64,000 nt of DNA from Winogradskya consettensis (GTDB lineage: Bacteria; Actinomycetota; Actinomycetes; Mycobacteriales; Micromonosporaceae), in contig NZ_BOQP01000043.1 in assembly GCF_018332715.1 (NCBI RefSeq), positions 1 through 64,000 on the forward strand, in the 5' to 3' direction. A program made the position numbers and the translations under genes. This document shows, in pieces, positions 52,284 to 60,639 of the stretch. The notes beneath the pieces are model-generated. The model was not told the DNA's origin. It saw only the letters and a list, made by a program, of their open reading frames with translations, and searched no databases. Position 1 is the first letter of the stretch. Each line of letters begins with the position of its first letter.

Positions 52284-54206
52284 ATGCGTGTCCGCAACCT
52301 CGGCATCCTCGCCCACGTCGACGCCGGCAAGACAACCCTGACCGAACGCATCCTGTACGCCACCGGCGCCACCCACAAACGCGGCGAGGTGCACGACGGA
52401 ACCACCGTCACCGACTTCGACCCGCAGGAACGTGACCGTGGCATCACCATCTCCGCGGCCGCGGTCACGTTCGAGTGGGACGGTGACTGGATCAACCTGA
52501 TCGACACCCCCGGGCACGTCGACTTCTCCGACGAGGTCGAACGTTCCCTGCGGGTGCTCGACGGCGCCGTCGTCGTCTTCGACGGGGTGGCCGGCGTCGA
52601 ACCGCAGAGCGAGTCCGTGTGGCGGGCCGCCGACCGGTACGGCGTACCGAGAATCGCCTTCGTCAACAAGCTCGACCGGGCCGGTGCCGACCTCGACGCG
52701 GTGCTCACCTCGATCCGGGACCGGCTCGGTGTCACCCCGCTCGCGGTGCAACTGCCGATCGGGCGCGAGGACGGCTTCGAAGGCGTCATCGATCTGGTCG
52801 CCATGCGCGAGCTGACGTGGGCCGACGGTGTCCTGCGCAATCGGCCGGCCCGCTCCGCCGAAGCACTGACAGCGCGTAAGGCGCTCGAGGAAGCCGTCGC
52901 GGAACGGCACGAAGGCGCGCTGCGGGAGCTCGGGAACGTCTCCGACGGCACCCTGCGACTGGCGTTGCAGGAGTTGACGCACGGCGGCGGGATCGTGGTG
53001 GTGCTGTGCGGCTCGGCGTACCGGAACAAGGGCATCGAGCCGCTGCTGGACGCCGCGGTCGACTATCTCTCCCGCCCCGGGCCCGGCGGCGACGCGGGCG
53101 GTGACCTGGCTGCCCTGGTGTTCAAGGTGCAGGCGAGCAGGCTCGGGCGGCTGACGTACGTGCGGATCTACGACGGGACTGTTCGGAAGGGGGACGTGGT
53201 GTGGGACGCGCGCGGTGGGCGTACCGAACGAATTGCCAGGATCCTGCGCATCCAGGCCGACCGGCACACCGCGGTGGAGCAGGCGGAAGCCGGCGACATC
53301 GTCGCCCTGACCGGGGTGAAGGCCGCGACGGCCGGAACCACCCTCTGCACCCGCGAGCGCCCGGTGCTGCTCGAGGAACCCCGCACGGCCGAGCCCCTCG
53401 TCTCGGTAGCGGTCGAGGCGCGCAGCACCATCGACGCGCAGCGACTGTCGACCGTGCTCGCGTACCTCGCTGAGCAGGATCCGTCGCTGGTCGTGCGCAC
53501 CGATCCGGAAACCGGGCAGATCCTGCTGTCCGGCCTCGGCGAACTGCACCTCGAGGTTGCCGTGGAGCGGATACGCACCGACAGCGGGCTGGCCGTCACC
53601 GTCGGCCGGCCGCAGGTCTCCTACCGCGAAACCATCGTGCGTGGGGTGACCGGATTCGTTCACCGCCACGTCAAGCAGGACGGCGGCGCGGGCCAGTTCG
53701 CCCACATCGTCCTCGATGTCGCTCCCCTGCCGGACGGTGACTTCGAGTTCGAGTCCACGGTGACCGGCGGGCGGGTGCCACGCGAGTATGTGCGCGCGGT
53801 CGAGGCCGGCTGCCGGGAAGCCCTCGCGGCAGGTCCGGTGGGCGGGCATCGGGTGACCGGGCTGCGGGTCACCCTCACCGACGGTGCCACGCATTCCAAG
53901 GACTCGTCGGAGATGGCGTTCCGGGCGGCCGGGCGGTTCGGGCTGCGTGCGGCGCTGCAGGCCTGCGAGATGGTGGTGCTCGAGCCGGTCGCGGAGGTCA
54001 CGGTCAGCGCGCCGGAGGACGCGCTCGGTGCGGTGCTCGGTGATCTTGCCGCGCGGCATGGCCAGATCACCACCACATCGGGGCGTACGGTGACCGCGCT
54101 CGTTCCGCTCGCCGAGCTGTTCGGGTACGCGACCCAGCTACGCAGCCGCACGAGTGGGCGCGGGACGTTCACCTCGCGGGCGGCGGGCTATCGCGCAGCG
54201 GCATAA
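52284..54206 (+). CDS. EF-G-like translational GTPase (EF-G/TetM superfamily)
   Basis: 640 aa, ATG at 52284. G-domain motifs: AHVDAGKT at 10-17, RGIT at 52-55, DTPGH at 74-78 and NKLD at 128-131. The later domains follow EF-G: domain III ([16 protein letters not shown]), domain IV ([31 protein letters not shown]) and the closing [17 protein letters not shown]. It is about 60 residues shorter than housekeeping EF-G and stands alone, away from the str operon. Such paralogues act in ribosome recycling or protect the ribosome from drugs such as tetracycline or fusidic acid. Which applies cannot be told here. Confidence 0.87.
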   Translation: MRVRNLGILAHVDAGKTTLTERILYATGATHKRGEVHDGTTVTDFDPQERDRGITISAAAVTFEWDGDWINLIDTPGHVDFSDEVERSLRVLDGAVVVFDGVAGVEPQSESVWRAADRYGVPRIAFVNKLDRAGADLDAVLTSIRDRLGVTPLAVQLPIGREDGFEGVIDLVAMRELTWADGVLRNRPARSAEALTARKALEEAVAERHEGALRELGNVSDGTLRLALQELTHGGGIVVVLCGSAYRNKGIEPLLDAAVDYLSRPGPGGDAGGDLAALVFKVQASRLGRLTYVRIYDGTVRKGDVVWDARGGRTERIARILRIQADRHTAVEQAEAGDIVALTGVKAATAGTTLCTRERPVLLEEPRTAEPLVSVAVEARSTIDAQRLSTVLAYLAEQDPSLVVRTDPETGQILLSGLGELHLEVAVERIRTDSGLAVTVGRPQVSYRETIVRGVTGFVHRHVKQDGGAGQFAHIVLDVAPLPDGDFEFESTVTGGRVPREYVRAVEAGCREALAAGPVGGHRVTGLRVTLTDGATHSKDSSEMAFRAAGRFGLRAALQACEMVVLEPVAEVTVSAPEDALGAVLGDLAARHGQITTTSGRTVTALVPLAELFGYATQLRSRTSGRGTFTSRAAGYRAAA

Positions 54207-54216
54207 CACTCGGGGC

Positions 54217-54323
54217 CGGGCCTGGTCCACTCGCCGCGCTTTTCTGACGGACCGGGCCCGGTCTCCTCGCTGCGCTTTTCTGTCGGACCGGGCCGGGCTT
54301 CTCGCCGTGCTTTCCTGTCGGAC
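54217..54323. repeat. 36-bp tandem repeat, three copies
   Basis: Units at 54217-54252, 54253-54288 and 54289-54323 (35 bp), each of the form CGGGCCCGGTCTCCTCGCTG followed by CGCTTTTCTGTCGGAC. The array fills the gap between the GTPase gene and the next start codon, so it likely lies in the promoter of that gene. Confidence 0.85.
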
Positions 54324-54345
54324 CCGGCCCGTAGTATCCGGGACC

Positions 54346-54924
54346 ATGGGCAGCACTTATCAGACGATTCTCGCTACCGGCGCGCTCGACGACGTGCGCG
54401 CCGCGGTCGCCGGGTCGGGGCAGCGGGCGGTCGTGATCCCGGTCGGCGAGCAGCGCTGGGCCGTCGTGCCGGAGGACGAGAACGGCTGGGCCCCCACCGA
54501 TGATCTCGCCCGCCTGCTGAGCCGCCCGGCCGGCGCACTGGCCGCCGCCTTCAGCGTCTTCGACTCCGACGTCCTGGTGGCCGGCCTGTTCCGCGAAGGC
54601 CGCGCCTTCCACGACTACCTGAACAAACAGCAACTCGTCGAGCCGGACTGGGACGACGACGACAACGAGATCCAGGTCGACCATCTCGGCCGCATCTACC
54701 CCCTCGACGCCACTCCCCCGTCCGGTGCATACGGCGCCGACCCCGCGGTCTTCGCACCCTTCGCCCTCGGCGACCTGGATCTGCCCGCCGTGCAGGCCAA
54801 CCTGACATCCGAGCAGTCCATGGCCAACTCCCAGCACCACGAACTCCTCCACCTGCTCGGCCTCGACCCACGCCCCCTGCAGATGCGCTACGCCGACGCG
54901 GTCAAGTCCGGCCTGGGCGTCTAA
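54346..54924 (+). CDS. Hypothetical protein
   Basis: 192 aa, ATG at 54346, immediately after a 36-bp repeat array. Not recognised. Soluble and acidic, with a cluster of aspartates at PDWDDDDNEI that could bind a metal or act as a flexible patch. The N-terminal third has strand-helix alternation (VVIPVGEQRWAVVPEDENG) and the C-terminus is helical (HELLHLLGLD). No export signal. No functional clue from neighbours. Confidence 0.7.
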   Translation: MGSTYQTILATGALDDVRAAVAGSGQRAVVIPVGEQRWAVVPEDENGWAPTDDLARLLSRPAGALAAAFSVFDSDVLVAGLFREGRAFHDYLNKQQLVEPDWDDDDNEIQVDHLGRIYPLDATPPSGAYGADPAVFAPFALGDLDLPAVQANLTSEQSMANSQHHELLHLLGLDPRPLQMRYADAVKSGLGV

Positions 54925-54960
54925 CCGCTCGCGGCACTCAGCCGCCCCACCAGGTAGCTG

Positions 54961-55224
54961 CATCCGCGACGGGCCAGGTCTCGGCATCCGCGACGGGCCA
55001 GGTCTCGGCATCCGCGACGGGCCAGGTCTCGGCATCCGCGGCGGGCCAGGTCTCGGCATCCGCGACGGGCCAGGTCTCGGCATCCGCGACGGGCCAGGTC
55101 TCGGCATCCGCGGCGGGCCAGGTCTCGGCATCCGCGACGGGCCAGGTCTCGGCATCCGCGGCGGGCCAGGTCTCGGCATCCGCGGCGGGTCAGGTCTCGG
55201 CATCCGCGACGGGCCAGGTCTTGG
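54961..55224. repeat. 24-bp minisatellite, eleven copies
   Basis: Eleven head-to-tail copies of a 24-bp unit beginning CATCCGCGACGGGCCAGGTC, differing at one or two positions only (GAC or GGC; CGGGC or CGGGT). Degenerate relatives continue to 55333. It lies between two convergent genes and has no stop in most frames, so spurious long open frames cover it. The unit number is expected to vary between strains. Confidence 0.95.
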
Positions 55225-55333
55225 CGGGTGGTCAGGCCTTGGCAGACAGGTGGGCGGTCAGACGGGCGGTCAGGCAGACGGGCGGGCAGGTCTCGGCGGG
55301 CGCAGGCGGGCAGGTCTCGGCGGGCGCTGGCGG

Positions 55334-56281
55334 TCAGGTCTGGTGGGCCAGCCAGCCGCAGTCGGAGCAGACGTCGAAGCCGCGGAGCTGGGCGAGGCGG
55401 CGGCCGCCGCAGGCCGGGCAGACGACGCGGTAGCGCTCGTGGTGGGTGTTGCCACGGCTCGGTGGGAAGACGACGGTGAAGTACATCCGGCGTTGCCAGC
55501 GGCCGTCGCCGGCGTCGACCGCGAGGACGCCGGAGCGCAGGCGGACGTCGACGCGGGCGAGGAGCCGGGTGCCGGCGGCGGCCGTCGGCGGGCTCAGGAG
55601 CAGGCCGGCCACGTCGGCGGGCTTGGCGTCCTCGATGCCGGAGATGATCGTGGATTCGCGGCGCACCCCCTCGGCGCCGACCGGGCCGATCGGAAGGTCG
55701 GTGCACCAGGCCGGGCGCGGGCCGGGGTCGGACTGACCGAGCCTGGTGCGGAAGATCGTCCAGAGGCCGAGCTGCTCGGAACCGACCAGTCCGATCTTCA
55801 CGTCGGAGCCGCGCTCGTCGGTGAGGCCGACCAGTTCCGGCCCCCACTTGGTTGCCCGCTGCGCGGCGGCGACCGCCACCCCGACCCCCGGGTAGAGCAC
55901 GTCCGCGACCACTTCGGTGAAACGCCACAGCCCACCGCGGGCCACATCGCCGGCTATCTCATCGCAGCGGGCAGCCGCCCATTCGGAGACCCTGCGCTCC
56001 TGCGGACGGTCAAGAAGCGAGGAACGGCCAGTCAGCGAGGAACGGTCGGGCAGCGAGGGACCGTCAGGCACCTGGGGACGGTCAAGCGGTTGGGGACGGT
56101 CAGGGGGACCGTCAGACAGCGAGGGACCGTCAGACAGCTGGGGACGGCGGCGCGGGGCGGGAATCCGGGCGCGGGGCTCGAACCAGGACGGCCGCTCCCG
56201 AGGGTCTTCCCGGTGGGTGTCGCGGGGTTCCTTCCGGTGGGTGTCGCGGGGTTCCTTCCGGTGGACGTCACGCATAGACAC
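55334..56281 (-). CDS. Hypothetical protein with repeat N-terminus and C-terminal zinc ribbon
   Basis: 315 aa, GTG at 56281 without a clear binding site, so the real start may lie further in. The first ~95 residues are low complexity: eight-residue repeats (RKEPRDTH) and six-residue repeats (DRPQPL, DGPSLP) made by 24-bp and 18-bp DNA arrays. A globular part follows (EWAAARCDEIAGDVARGGLW; GLVGSEQLGLWTIFR). The end has two CxxC pairs (CPACGG and CSDCG), a zinc ribbon. Unknown function; nucleic-acid or protein binding is possible. Confidence 0.65.
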   Translation of the reverse strand: MSMRDVHRKEPRDTHRKEPRDTHREDPRERPSWFEPRARIPAPRRRPQLSDGPSLSDGPPDRPQPLDRPQVPDGPSLPDRSSLTGRSSLLDRPQERRVSEWAAARCDEIAGDVARGGLWRFTEVVADVLYPGVGVAVAAAQRATKWGPELVGLTDERGSDVKIGLVGSEQLGLWTIFRTRLGQSDPGPRPAWCTDLPIGPVGAEGVRRESTIISGIEDAKPADVAGLLLSPPTAAAGTRLLARVDVRLRSGVLAVDAGDGRWQRRMYFTVVFPPSRGNTHHERYRVVCPACGGRRLAQLRGFDVCSDCGWLAHQT

Positions 56282-56410
56282 ATGCTGTCACCGGGTACCT
56301 ACCCCGGCCACCTGAACGCGACCGGGCCGGAGCCGTCAGATTGCCTGTGAGCTGCATGATCTGATGGTCCGGCCGCGGCGTGGGGTCCTTCGTTCGGGTG
56401 ACGGCGGGGG

Positions 56411-57616
56411 TCAGAACGTTCCTGTGTAGAGCAGTCGGTTCGGGGTTCCGAGGCCCGGGCCGGTGACGACGTCGGGGGTCGCGGCGGACACGATCGCCGC
56501 GTGCACTTCCGCCGGGGTCGCCGCGGTGTGCGTCGCCAGGTAGAGCGCCGCCGCGCCGGCCACGTGCGGGGCGGCCATGGACGTACCGCTGATAGTGGTG
56601 GTCGCGTTGTTGTCGGTGATCCACGCCGACGTGATGTTGACGCCGGGCGCGAAGACGTCGACGCAGGTGCCGCGGTTGGCCCAGCTCGGTTTGTGGTCGG
56701 TGCTGTCGACGGCGGAGACGGTGAGGGCGGCCGGGACCCGAGCCGGCGACTGAATGCAGGCGTCCAGGGGAAGGATGCCGAGCGGTCCGCCGTTGCCGGC
56801 CGCGATCGCGTAACTCACGCCGCCGGCGATGGAGCGGCTGACCGCGGCGTCGAGGGCCGGGTCCGGTCCGCCGCCGAGGCTCATGTTGGCCACCGCGGGC
56901 GTGACAGCGTTCGCCGACACCCAGTCGATCCCCGCGACGACCTGCGCGGTCGTGCCGCTGCCTTCACAATCCAATACCCGGACCGCCACCAGTTGTACGC
57001 CCTTGGCGACCCCGAACGCGCTGCCGCCGACCGTACCCGCGACATGTGTGCCGTGACCGTTGCAGTCGTCCGCCGCATCGCCGTCGATCGCGTCGAACCC
57101 GCTGGTCGCGCGGCCGCCGAAGTCCGCGTGCGTGGCGCGGATGCCTGTGTCGATGATGTACGCGTGCACGTTCGACGCGGATGTCGTGTACGTGTACGTG
57201 GCGCTGAGCGGCCGGGTGCGCTGATCGATGCGGTCGAGTCCGTACGACGGCGGATCGGTCTGCGTGGTGCTCGCGTGGTGCACGATGTTCGGCTGGACGG
57301 CGGTGACCGCGGGGTCGGCGGCCAGCTTCGCGGCCTGCTCGGCGGTCATCGTCGCCGCGAATCCGCGTACGGCATGCGAATAGGTCTGCCGGACCTTGCC
57401 GCCGTGCTTCTTCACGAGTGCCGTGGCCTGGGTCTTGACCGCGGTGCCGGCCTGCTCCAGCAGGATCACGTAGCTGTCGGGCACGACGTCGGCGTCCGGC
57501 GCGACGGCAACCACGGCCCGCCCGACAGGCGCCGCGCCCGCGCTCGTCGGCACCGCCACGGCGCTCAGGGCCACGGCTACGGCGGCCGCGACCGTTATCC
57601 GTACGGATGTCGGCAT
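56411..57616 (-). CDS. Secreted subtilisin-like serine protease (S8)
   Basis: 401 aa, ATG at 57616. Signal peptide to about 28, an I9-type inhibitor propeptide (about 45-120: DSYVILLEQAGTAVKTQA...FAATMTAEQAAKLAADPAV) and the S8 catalytic domain. The triad is Asp in IIDTGIRATH, His in NGHGTHVAGT and Ser in SGTSMAAPHVAG; AAGNGG is the oxyanion-hole region. Cysteine pairs suit the extracellular proteinase-K/aqualysin type. Made as a zymogen and activated outside. A TrmB/LuxR-type regulator starts 103 bp away on the other strand. Confidence 0.93.
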   Translation of the reverse strand: MPTSVRITVAAAVAVALSAVAVPTSAGAAPVGRAVVAVAPDADVVPDSYVILLEQAGTAVKTQATALVKKHGGKVRQTYSHAVRGFAATMTAEQAAKLAADPAVTAVQPNIVHHASTTQTDPPSYGLDRIDQRTRPLSATYTYTTSASNVHAYIIDTGIRATHADFGGRATSGFDAIDGDAADDCNGHGTHVAGTVGGSAFGVAKGVQLVAVRVLDCEGSGTTAQVVAGIDWVSANAVTPAVANMSLGGGPDPALDAAVSRSIAGGVSYAIAAGNGGPLGILPLDACIQSPARVPAALTVSAVDSTDHKPSWANRGTCVDVFAPGVNITSAWITDNNATTTISGTSMAAPHVAGAAALYLATHTAATPAEVHAAIVSAATPDVVTGPGLGTPNRLLYTGTF

Positions 57617-57719
57617 CTGAGCCTCCTCCAGTTAGATCACGGTTACTCAAAGTGAAGGTAGCAGCTTGATCGGCCACCAGAATGTGATCGTCGGGCGGGT
57701 GTGTTCGTAGAGTTGCCGC

Positions 57720-58703
57720 ATGGAGCCCGATCTCGGCGTGCTGACGGCAGCGGAGCAGCACGCGTACCGCTTGCTCGTGCGGCTCGGTGGAGCCGGCGCC
57801 GACGACCTCGCCGCGCACGACGCGATGTCACCCGCCGAGGCCGCGGCGGCCCTGGAAGGCCTGCGCTCCAAGGGGCTCGCCGGCGCGGGGCCGATCTACC
57901 ACCCGCTGCCGCCGGACGTCGCCCTCGGTGACGTGCTCCTGCGCCGGCAACAGTCGCTCGAGAACGCGCGCCAGACCGTGGCCGCCCTCAGCGAGGACTA
58001 CCGCAACCACACCCGCCGGCGCAGCTCAGAACATCTCGTCGAGATCGTGGTCGGCGCGCAGGTCCTGCGTCAGCGACTGCGCGCGATGCAGGACGGCGCG
58101 CGGGAGGAGATCCTCTGGTTCTGCCGCGCCAACCCGCTGGCGATGGCCGGACCCGAGAACGCCGAGGAAAATTCGGCCCTCGGCCGCGGCGTGAAATACC
58201 GCGCGATCTACGAACGCGAGCTCCTCGAAAAACCCGGCGAGCTGCAGAGCATCCTCGAATCAATGGCCGCCGGCGAGGAGTCCCGCACGCTCCCCACCCT
58301 CCCCGTACGCCTGGCAATCGCCGACCGCTCCCTCGCGATCTGCCCGCTCGTGCCCGACGAGTCCCGCGGCTTCGGCGAACCCACCGCCGCACTGATCCGC
58401 TCCAGCGAACTCCTCGACGCCCTGGTCGCCCTCTTCGAAAGCTACTGGGAACGCGCGACGCCCCTCGTCGGAGAAACGCCGCGCGCCGAGCTGCAACAAT
58501 CCGAGGTCCTGCTGCTGTCACTTTTCGTATCCGGAATGCCGGACAAGTCCATCGCCACCCACCTCGGTGTCAGCAAACGAACCGTCCAGCGCCGCCTCGA
58601 CCGCCTCATGGACCTCGCCGGCGTCGACACCCGCACCGGCCTCGCCTTCCAGGCCGCCCGCAGGGGCTGGCTCTCAGCCCCGATCTCCCAGCGGCCGGCC
58701 TGA
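57720..58703 (+). CDS. TrmB/LuxR-type transcriptional regulator
   Basis: 327 aa, ATG at 57720. The N-terminus resembles a TrmB-like winged helix (LTAAEQHAYRLLVRLGGAGADDLAAHD), the middle a ligand-binding or phosphotransfer-like fold, and the last ~60 residues a LuxR-type helix-turn-helix (SVSKRTVQRRLDRLMDLAGV region, with LLLSLFVSGMPDKSIATHLG before it). This architecture is common beside subtilase genes in actinomycetes, so it probably controls the divergent protease. Confidence 0.85.
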   Translation: MEPDLGVLTAAEQHAYRLLVRLGGAGADDLAAHDAMSPAEAAAALEGLRSKGLAGAGPIYHPLPPDVALGDVLLRRQQSLENARQTVAALSEDYRNHTRRRSSEHLVEIVVGAQVLRQRLRAMQDGAREEILWFCRANPLAMAGPENAEENSALGRGVKYRAIYERELLEKPGELQSILESMAAGEESRTLPTLPVRLAIADRSLAICPLVPDESRGFGEPTAALIRSSELLDALVALFESYWERATPLVGETPRAELQQSEVLLLSLFVSGMPDKSIATHLGVSKRTVQRRLDRLMDLAGVDTRTGLAFQAARRGWLSAPISQRPA

Positions 58704-58726
58704 TCGAGGTTGGCTACTGTTCTGGC

Positions 58727-59707
58727 ATGTATCGCTGGAACGAGCGTGGTCTGACACCGACGCCCGATGCCTGGCGGGAAGCGTTCATCGACTTGCACGG
58801 GAAGAGCCGGGTCACCCTGACGGAGGCCGGCCCCTGGGCGGGGCGGCTGGAGTGGCAGCGGTCCCGGTCGTACGGCATCGCGCTCTGCGGCAACGTCCGC
58901 GAGGAGTTCGTACGGGAGCGGCGGCACATCCGGACAGACCCGCGCGGCATGTTCGAGCTGCTGGTGCCGACCGCCGGGAGCGCTCAGGTGGAGCAGGCCG
59001 CAGCCGCGGGCGAGATCCGGCCGGGCACTCTCGCGTTGTGCGACGTGGACCGCCCGGTGACCTTCGCCCACGGCGAGGAATTCCAGTCGGTCGCGCTGAT
59101 CTTCCCCCGCGAGGCGATCCACCGCCGCAATCCCGCCGGGGCCCGGGATTCGCAGGTCTTCGACGGCACCGCGGGACTCGGCCGGCTGATCCGGCAGACG
59201 GTGCTCACCCTTCAACAGGAGCGGGAACACCTCTCCGAGGCAACCTTCGACATCGCCTGCGACCAGCTGCTGGACCTGCTCTGCCTGGTCGCCGAGGGCG
59301 CCGGCGACTCAGCACCGGCCGCCCAGCGAAAAGAGGTCGAGGCGCAGGTGAGGCAGTACGTCCGCCGTCACGCTGCCGACCCCGACCTCTCCATCACCGA
59401 CATCGCCCGGGCGCTGGGCTGGTCGGCGCGCTATCTGCAGGACGTGCTGCAGGCCTCGGGCACCACCTCCCGCGACCTGATCCGCTCGGAGCGGCTGCGG
59501 CTGGCCCGGACCCGGTTGGCCAGTTCAACGTGGGACAACCGGTCAATCGCGCAGGTCGCGCACGCGTCCGGGTTCGCCAGCCACGCCTCGTTCGCCACCG
59601 CCTACCGCCGCGAGTACGGCGGCACGCCCCGCGAGACCCGCGGCGACCGCCGCGAGTTCGACGTCACGCGCCGCGAAACCCCCGGCGACCACCGCGGTGA
59701 GTCCTGA
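58727..59707 (+). CDS. AraC-family transcriptional regulator
   Basis: 326 aa, ATG at 58727. An N-terminal AraC_binding_2-like cupin region (SYGIALCGNVREEFVRERRHI, GEIRPGTLALCDVDRPVTF) and two helix-turn-helix motifs (SITDIARALGWSARYLQDVL and SIAQVAHASGFASHASFATAY). The last 25 residues are Arg/Glu/Asp-rich repeats (RETRGDRREF, RRETPGDHRG), again with a short-repeat look. It starts 23 bp after the LuxR-type gene and converges with the SDR gene. Target unknown; the SDR is possible. Confidence 0.9.
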   Translation: MYRWNERGLTPTPDAWREAFIDLHGKSRVTLTEAGPWAGRLEWQRSRSYGIALCGNVREEFVRERRHIRTDPRGMFELLVPTAGSAQVEQAAAAGEIRPGTLALCDVDRPVTFAHGEEFQSVALIFPREAIHRRNPAGARDSQVFDGTAGLGRLIRQTVLTLQQEREHLSEATFDIACDQLLDLLCLVAEGAGDSAPAAQRKEVEAQVRQYVRRHAADPDLSITDIARALGWSARYLQDVLQASGTTSRDLIRSERLRLARTRLASSTWDNRSIAQVAHASGFASHASFATAYRREYGGTPRETRGDRREFDVTRRETPGDHRGES

Positions 59708-59716
59708 AGCCAGGCC

Positions 59717-60460
59717 TCAGGCAAGGGCGCCGCCGTCGACACGAACGGTGCTGCCGGTGATGTACGCGGCGTCCGGCCCGGCCAGGAACGCCACCACACC
59801 GGCAACCTCGTCAGCCTCGGCGTACCGGTGCATCGGGATGACCGCCTGAAGCATGAACTGGCCACCCTCGGAATCCTTCGACATGGCCATGTCGGTGTCG
59901 ATGATGCCGCACTCGATCACGTTCACGTTGATCCCACGGGCGGCGAAATCCTGGGCCCACCCACGCGTGTACGCCGTGACCGCGGCCTTGGTCGCCGCAT
60001 AGTCGGACATGCCGGCTGCGAAGGTCTTGCTGGCAAGGCTGGACGACAGGTTCACGATCCGGCCGCCCTCGCGCATGTGCCGCACGGCCCGGTAGGTCGT
60101 GTCGGCGACACCGGTCAGGTTGATCGCGACCTGCTCATCGCGTCCGGCGTCGGTCAGCTCCCCGGGCCGGAAGACACCGGCGCTGTTGACCAGGATGTCG
60201 ATCCCGCCGAACCGCTGAGCGACCGCGTCCACCATGGCCGTCACCTGTGCCCGGTCGGCCTGGTCGGCCTGGATGCCCTCGGCGCGCACGCCCAGCGACC
60301 GCAGTTCCTCGACCACCGTCTTCGCCTTCGCCGCCTGTGCGACATAGGTGATGACCACATCCGCGCCCAGCGCAGCCAGCCGCCGGGCCGACGCCGCGCC
60401 GATCCCCCGGCTGCCCCCGGTCACCAGCGCCACCTTGTCCGACAGAATCTTCTCGCCCAC
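59717..60460 (-). CDS. SDR-family oxidoreductase, 3-oxoacyl-ACP reductase-like
   Basis: 247 aa, GTG at 60460 after AAGGGG; the frame extends 17 codons further without support. Classical SDR: TGGSRGIG at the cofactor site, ILVNSAGVF, catalytic Ser in IVNLSSSLAS and YAATK, and the C-terminal ITGSTVRVDGG that is typical of FabG-like enzymes. It likely reduces a ketone with NADPH. Unlike true fabG it is not in a fatty-acid operon, so the substrate is open. Confidence 0.9.
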   Translation of the reverse strand: MGEKILSDKVALVTGGSRGIGAASARRLAALGADVVITYVAQAAKAKTVVEELRSLGVRAEGIQADQADRAQVTAMVDAVAQRFGGIDILVNSAGVFRPGELTDAGRDEQVAINLTGVADTTYRAVRHMREGGRIVNLSSSLASKTFAAGMSDYAATKAAVTAYTRGWAQDFAARGINVNVIECGIIDTDMAMSKDSEGGQFMLQAVIPMHRYAEADEVAGVVAFLAGPDAAYITGSTVRVDGGALA

Positions 60461-60571
60461 GAGCCACTCACCCCTTGTGAAATCCGCGCCTACCCCGTGC
60501 CCGGTCAACACTCGCGGTCAGGACGCGCGCGGTCTTTCGCTGCGGCGCACAGCGCTTGCGCCAGGGCGCAT

Positions 60572-60632
60572 AGGTTGTGTGCAATTTAGTTGCGCACAAC
60601 TTAATTGTGCACAACCAAATTGCACACAACCT
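60572..60632. repeat. AT-rich palindromic repeat element, copy 2
   Basis: Perfect 16-bp inverted repeats (AGGTTGTGTGCAATTT at 60572 and its complement ending at 60632) enclose TTGTGCACAA and GTTGCGCACAAC words. The 57-bp core (60574-60630) is the reverse complement of copy 1 with 7 mismatches. It lies 7 bp after the stop of the large subtilase gene and could serve as its terminator. Confidence 0.88.
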
Positions 60633-60639
60633 TTCTCGC

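Noticed and set aside
54961-55224. CRISPR array
   Set aside because: The repeats are head-to-tail with no spacers and no cas genes nearby.
54169-55928. Long minus-strand frames with CRDLARRG or MPRPGPPR repeats
   Set aside because: They arise because the 24-bp minisatellite has no stops in any of these frames; no start signal or domain.
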